Assembly (NCBI RefSeq): GCF_026072635.1
Contig: NZ_AP023081.1
Coordinates: forward strand, 5,080,501-5,144,500
Direction of reading: 5' to 3'
From: Pseudomonas solani
GTDB taxonomy: Bacteria > Pseudomonadota > Gammaproteobacteria > Pseudomonadales > Pseudomonadaceae
DNA length: 64,000 bases
A program made the translations under genes and the position numbers. Under the pieces are notes generated by a model. The model had not been told where the DNA came from. It saw nothing but the letters and a program-made list of their open reading frames with translations, and ran no database searches. Below, one piece after another: positions 60,861 through 64,000 of the stretch (within the stretch, counting starts at the first letter, position 1; each line of letters begins with the position of its first letter).

Positions 60861-62207
60861 TTATGCGCCGACCGGTTCGGGTCGGATCGCCGGTGCGTTC
60901 TCGGCGATGCCTGCCTCGAACTCCGGACGGAAATACTTCATCGCGCTACCCAGCGGCTCGACGGCGCCCGGTGCGTGGGCGCAGAAGGTCTTGCCTGGGC
61001 CGAGGAAGTTGACCAGCCCTTCGAGGGTTTCCAGGTCACCGCGTTGGCCTTCACCGCGCTCGAGGGCGCGCAGGACCTTGACGCTCCAGGGCAGGCCGTC
61101 GCGGCAGGGGGTGCACCAGCCGCAGGACTCGCGGGCGAAGAACTCTTCCATGTTGCGCAGCAGCGAGACCATGTTGATGCTGTCGTCCACGGCGAGCGCG
61201 AGACCGGTGCCCATACGGGTGCCGACCTTGGCGATACCGGCGGCGTACATGGGCGCATCCAGGTGTTCGGGGAGCAGGAAGCCGGTACCGGCGCCGCCGG
61301 GCTGCCAGGCTTTCAGTTTGAAGCCGTCACGCATGCCGCCGGCATAGTCTTCGAAGAGTTCGCGGGCGGGGACGCCGAAGGGCAGCTCCCACAGGCCGGG
61401 GTTCTTCACCTTGCCGGAGAAGCCCATGAGCTTGGTGCCCATGTCTTCGCTGCCGGGGCGGGCGAGGCCCTTGTACCAGTCCACGCCGTTGGCGACGATC
61501 GCCGGCACGTTGCACAGGGTCTCGACGTTGTTGACGCAGGTGGGCTTGCCCCAGACGCCGACAGCGGCGGGGAAGGGCGGCTTGGAGCGCGGGTTGGCGC
61601 GGCGGCCTTCCAGCGAGTTGATCAGGGCGGTTTCTTCACCGCAGATGTAGCGGCCGGCACCGGTGTGGACGAACAGCTCGAAGTCGAAGCCGCTGCCGAG
61701 GATGTTCTTGCCCAGCAGGCCGGCGGCCTTGGCCTCGTCGATGGCGCGATTGAGGTTGCGCGCCGCGTCGACGTATTCGCCGCGCAGGAAGATGTAGCCG
61801 CGATAGGCCTTGAGCGCGCGGGCGCTGATCAGCATGCCTTCCACCAGCAGGTGGGGCAGCTGTTCCATCAGCATGCGGTCCTTCCAGGTGTTGGGTTCCA
61901 TTTCGTCCGCGTTGCACAGCAGGTAGCGGATGTTCATGGATTCGTCGGCGGGCATCAGGCCCCATTTCACGCCGGTGGGGAAGCCCGCACCGCCGCGGCC
62001 TTTGAGGCCGGAGTCCTTGACGGTCTGCACGATGTCGGCCTGGGCCATTTCGCCCAGGGCCTTGCGTGCGGCCGCGTAGCCGTTCTTCTGCTGGTATTCC
62101 TCGAGCCAGATGGGCTGCGCGTCGTCACGCAGGCGCCAGGTCAGCGGGTGCGTCTCGGCGCTGCGCTGAATGCGGTTGGCCGGGCCGACGGAGGTGAGGG
62201 TCTTCAT
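60861..62207 (-). CDS. nuoF: NADH-quinone oxidoreductase subunit F
   Basis: NADH- and FMN-binding subunit, 448 residues. Glycine-rich GLKGRGGAGFPTGVKWGLMP binds FMN/NADH, YICGEETALINSLEG follows, and ESCGWCTPCRDGLPW with Cys in KTFCAHAPGA ligate cluster N3. Its start overlaps nuoE by four bases. A 98-bp gap to nuoG contains a GC-rich inverted repeat but no gene. Confidence 0.97.
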   Translation of the reverse strand: MKTLTSVGPANRIQRSAETHPLTWRLRDDAQPIWLEEYQQKNGYAAARKALGEMAQADIVQTVKDSGLKGRGGAGFPTGVKWGLMPADESMNIRYLLCNADEMEPNTWKDRMLMEQLPHLLVEGMLISARALKAYRGYIFLRGEYVDAARNLNRAIDEAKAAGLLGKNILGSGFDFELFVHTGAGRYICGEETALINSLEGRRANPRSKPPFPAAVGVWGKPTCVNNVETLCNVPAIVANGVDWYKGLARPGSEDMGTKLMGFSGKVKNPGLWELPFGVPARELFEDYAGGMRDGFKLKAWQPGGAGTGFLLPEHLDAPMYAAGIAKVGTRMGTGLALAVDDSINMVSLLRNMEEFFARESCGWCTPCRDGLPWSVKVLRALERGEGQRGDLETLEGLVNFLGPGKTFCAHAPGAVEPLGSAMKYFRPEFEAGIAENAPAIRPEPVGA

Positions 62208-62695
62208 TGATAGGCCTCCAGCAGTTGCGCGACGCCATCGGCGCTGACATTGCCGAAGGTATCATCGTCGATCATCAGGGCCGGGGCCTTGTCGCAGTTG
62301 CCCAGGCAGCACACCGGCAGCAGCGTGAAGCGGTTGTCGGCGGTGGTCTGGCCGAGGCCGATGCCGAGGTTCTGCTGGATGCTGCCGAGCACGGACTCAT
62401 GGCCGCCGACGTAGCAGGTCATGCTGTCGCACACACGGATGATGTGGCGGCCCACCGGCTGGCGGAAAATCTGACTATAGAAGGTGGCTACACCTTCGAC
62501 GTCGCTGGCGGGGATGCCGAGGATTTCGCCAATGGCATCGGCGGCGCCGTCAGGCACCCAGCCGCGCTCCTTCTGGACGATCTTCAGGGCTTCGATGGAC
62601 GCCGCGCGCGGGTCCTCGTAGTGGTGCATCTCGTGCTCGATGGCCGAGCGCTCGGTTTCGCTGAGGGCGAAACGGTCGGTCTGGATAATGCTCAT
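62204..62695 (-). CDS. nuoE: NADH-quinone oxidoreductase subunit E
   Basis: 163-residue thioredoxin-like subunit with 2Fe-2S cluster N1a. Cysteines lie in VCDSMTCYVGG and LPVCCLGNCDKAPALMID. VEGVATFYSQIFRQPVGRH is the conserved middle. One base separates it from the nuoCD stop. Confidence 0.97.
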   Translation of the reverse strand: MSIIQTDRFALSETERSAIEHEMHHYEDPRAASIEALKIVQKERGWVPDGAADAIGEILGIPASDVEGVATFYSQIFRQPVGRHIIRVCDSMTCYVGGHESVLGSIQQNLGIGLGQTTADNRFTLLPVCCLGNCDKAPALMIDDDTFGNVSADGVAQLLEAYQ

Positions 62696-62696
62696 G

Positions 62697-64000
62697 TCAG
62701 CGGTCCACGTCAGCCATAACGAAGTCGATACTGCCCAGGTAGGCGATCAGGTCGGCCACCATGCTGCCGCGGATCACCGAGGGGATCTGCTGCAGGTGGG
62801 CGAAGCTGGGCGTCCGGATCCGGGTGCGGTAGCTCATGGTGCTGCCATCGCTCGTCAGGTAGTAGCTGTTGATGCCCTTGGTCGCCTCGATCATCTGGAA
62901 GGCTTCGTTGGCCGGCATGACCGGGCCCCAGGAAACCTGCAGGAAGTGGGTGATCAGGGTTTCGATGTGCTGCAGCGTGCGTTCTTTCGGCGGCGGCGTG
63001 GTCAGCGGGTGGTCGGCCTTGTACGGGCCTTCCGGCATGTTCTTCAGGCACTGGTCGATGATGCGGATGCTCTGGCGCATCTCTTCGACGCGGACCATGC
63101 AGCGGTCATAGGCGTCGCCATTGTGGGCCAGCGGCACTTCGAACTCGAAGTTCTCGTAGCCCGAGTAGGGGCGCGCCTTGCGCAGGTCGAAGTCCAGGCC
63201 GGTGGAGCGCAGGCCGGCGCCGGTGACGCCCCATTCCAGGGCTTCCTTGGTGTTGTACTGGGCGACGCCGATGGTACGGCCCTTGAGGATGCTGTTCTTC
63301 AGGGCAGCCTTGGTGTACTCGTCGAGGCGCTTGGGCAACCATTCGACGAATTCCTTGACCAGCCCGTCCCAGCCGCGCGGCAGGTCGTGGGCGACACCAC
63401 CGATGCGGTACCAGGCCGGGTGCAGGCGGAAGCCGGTGATGGCTTCGATCACCTTGTAGGCGCGCTGGCGGTCGGTGAAGGTGAAGAACACCGGGGTCAT
63501 GGCGCCGACGTCCTGGATGTAGGTGCCCAGGAACAGCAGGTGGCTGGTGATGCGGAAGAACTCGGCCAGCATCACGCGGATGGTGTCGACCTTCTGCGGC
63601 ACCTTGATGCCGGCGAGTTTTTCGACCGCGAGCACATAGGGCAGGTTGTTCATCACCCCGCCGAGGTAGTCGATGCGGTCGGTATAGGGAATGAAGCTGT
63701 GCCAGGACTGGCGCTCGGCCATCTTCTCGGCACCACGGTGGTGGTAGCCCACCTCCGGTACGCAGTCGAGGATTTCTTCACCGTCCAGCTGCAGGATGAT
63801 GCGGAAGGCACCGTGGGCAGAGGGGTGGTTGGGGCCGAGGTTGAGGAACATGTAGTCCTCGTTCTCGCCCTGGCGCTTCATGCCCCAGTCTTCGGGGTTG
63901 AAGCGCGCGGCTTCTTCTTCCAGCTGCAGCTTGGCGAGGCTCAGGCTGTAGGGATCGAATTCGGTGGCGCGCGCCGGGTAGTCCTTGCGCAGCGGGTGAC
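62697..64000 (-). CDS. nuoCD: NADH-quinone oxidoreductase subunit C/D fusion (5' end outside window)
   Basis: The readable 434 codons cover the end of the NuoC part (HPLRKDYPARATEFDPYSL at the right edge) joined in frame to NuoD (FLNLGPNHPSAHGAFRIILQ, GYHHRGAEKMAERQSWHSF, YTDRIDYLGG, TYIQDVGAMTP and the C-terminal GSIDFVMADVDR). The continuous frame shows the fused C/D gene of gamma-proteobacteria. NuoD provides the quinone-binding His and Tyr; NuoC supports it. nuoA and nuoB should lie beyond the right edge. Confidence 0.97.
   Translation of the reverse strand, partial: HPLRKDYPARATEFDPYSLSLAKLQLEEEAARFNPEDWGMKRQGENEDYMFLNLGPNHPSAHGAFRIILQLDGEEILDCVPEVGYHHRGAEKMAERQSWHSFIPYTDRIDYLGGVMNNLPYVLAVEKLAGIKVPQKVDTIRVMLAEFFRITSHLLFLGTYIQDVGAMTPVFFTFTDRQRAYKVIEAITGFRLHPAWYRIGGVAHDLPRGWDGLVKEFVEWLPKRLDEYTKAALKNSILKGRTIGVAQYNTKEALEWGVTGAGLRSTGLDFDLRKARPYSGYENFEFEVPLAHNGDAYDRCMVRVEEMRQSIRIIDQCLKNMPEGPYKADHPLTTPPPKERTLQHIETLITHFLQVSWGPVMPANEAFQMIEATKGINSYYLTSDGSTMSYRTRIRTPSFAHLQQIPSVIRGSMVADLIAYLGSIDFVMADVDR

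Noticed and set aside
58042..61347. Very long open frame on the plus strand opposite nuoG/nuoF
   Set aside because: It is antisense to two unmistakable complex I genes and its Gly/Val/Gln-rich translation is the usual mirror of GC-rich coding sequence.

Overview
The window reads as chromosomal DNA of a high-GC Pseudomonas, probably close to the P. aeruginosa lineage. This rests on codon use, Pseudomonas-type REP palindromes, a fused nuoCD gene, and two blocks whose gene order I recognise from P. aeruginosa: the copS-copR-queF-mlaA-rssB/rssC-tal-dusA stretch, and the nuo operon followed by a chemoreceptor/transporter/chemoreceptor trio. These identifications come from reading the sequence and from memory; no database was searched.

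Layout. 1-4.2 kb: the 5' part of a TRAP solute-binding protein gene, an SDR oxidoreductase and a secreted WG-repeat protein. 4.2-9.3 kb: a copper-resistance locus with copS/copR on the minus strand and a cupredoxin, copA and copB on the plus strand, with a CopR-type inverted repeat between them. 9.3-17.5 kb: housekeeping genes (queF, DUF4404, a catalytically degenerate HAD protein, a thioesterase, mlaA, a PilZ protein, the RssB/RssC partner-switch pair, tal, a lone Fur-like DNA-binding domain, dusA).

17.5-29 kb is accessory in character. Next to the 5' end of dusA, a known integration hotspot, lies the first part of a tyrosine integrase gene. After it come a lower-GC gene with a cysteine-phosphatase CX5R motif and a six-gene signalling locus: a receiver-kinase, a DAHL-type sensor kinase, a periplasmic di-haem peroxidase and a receiver-GGDEF-EAL protein in one overlapping minus-strand operon, and two plus-strand response regulators, one with a degenerate HD-GYP domain. 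This locus is my best candidate for a little-described system.

29-50.7 kb: a CsgG/DUF4810/DUF799 lipoprotein triad, a PAS-GGDEF cyclase, epsC, an EamA exporter beside a frameshifted XRE-cupin regulator gene, and an SrpA-type catalase plus cytochrome b561 facing an ECF sigma/anti-sigma pair. The short region between those two operons carries two matching ECF-like promoters, one per strand. A REP cluster, an FMN reductase, two chemoreceptors around a transporter, an AI-2E family permease, an AlkB-like dioxygenase and an unusual lipoprotein hydrolase follow.

50.7-64 kb: the NADH dehydrogenase I operon on the minus strand, nuoCD (cut by the window edge) through nuoN, ending at a strong shared terminator. 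No tRNA, rRNA, CRISPR array or intact insertion sequence was seen.
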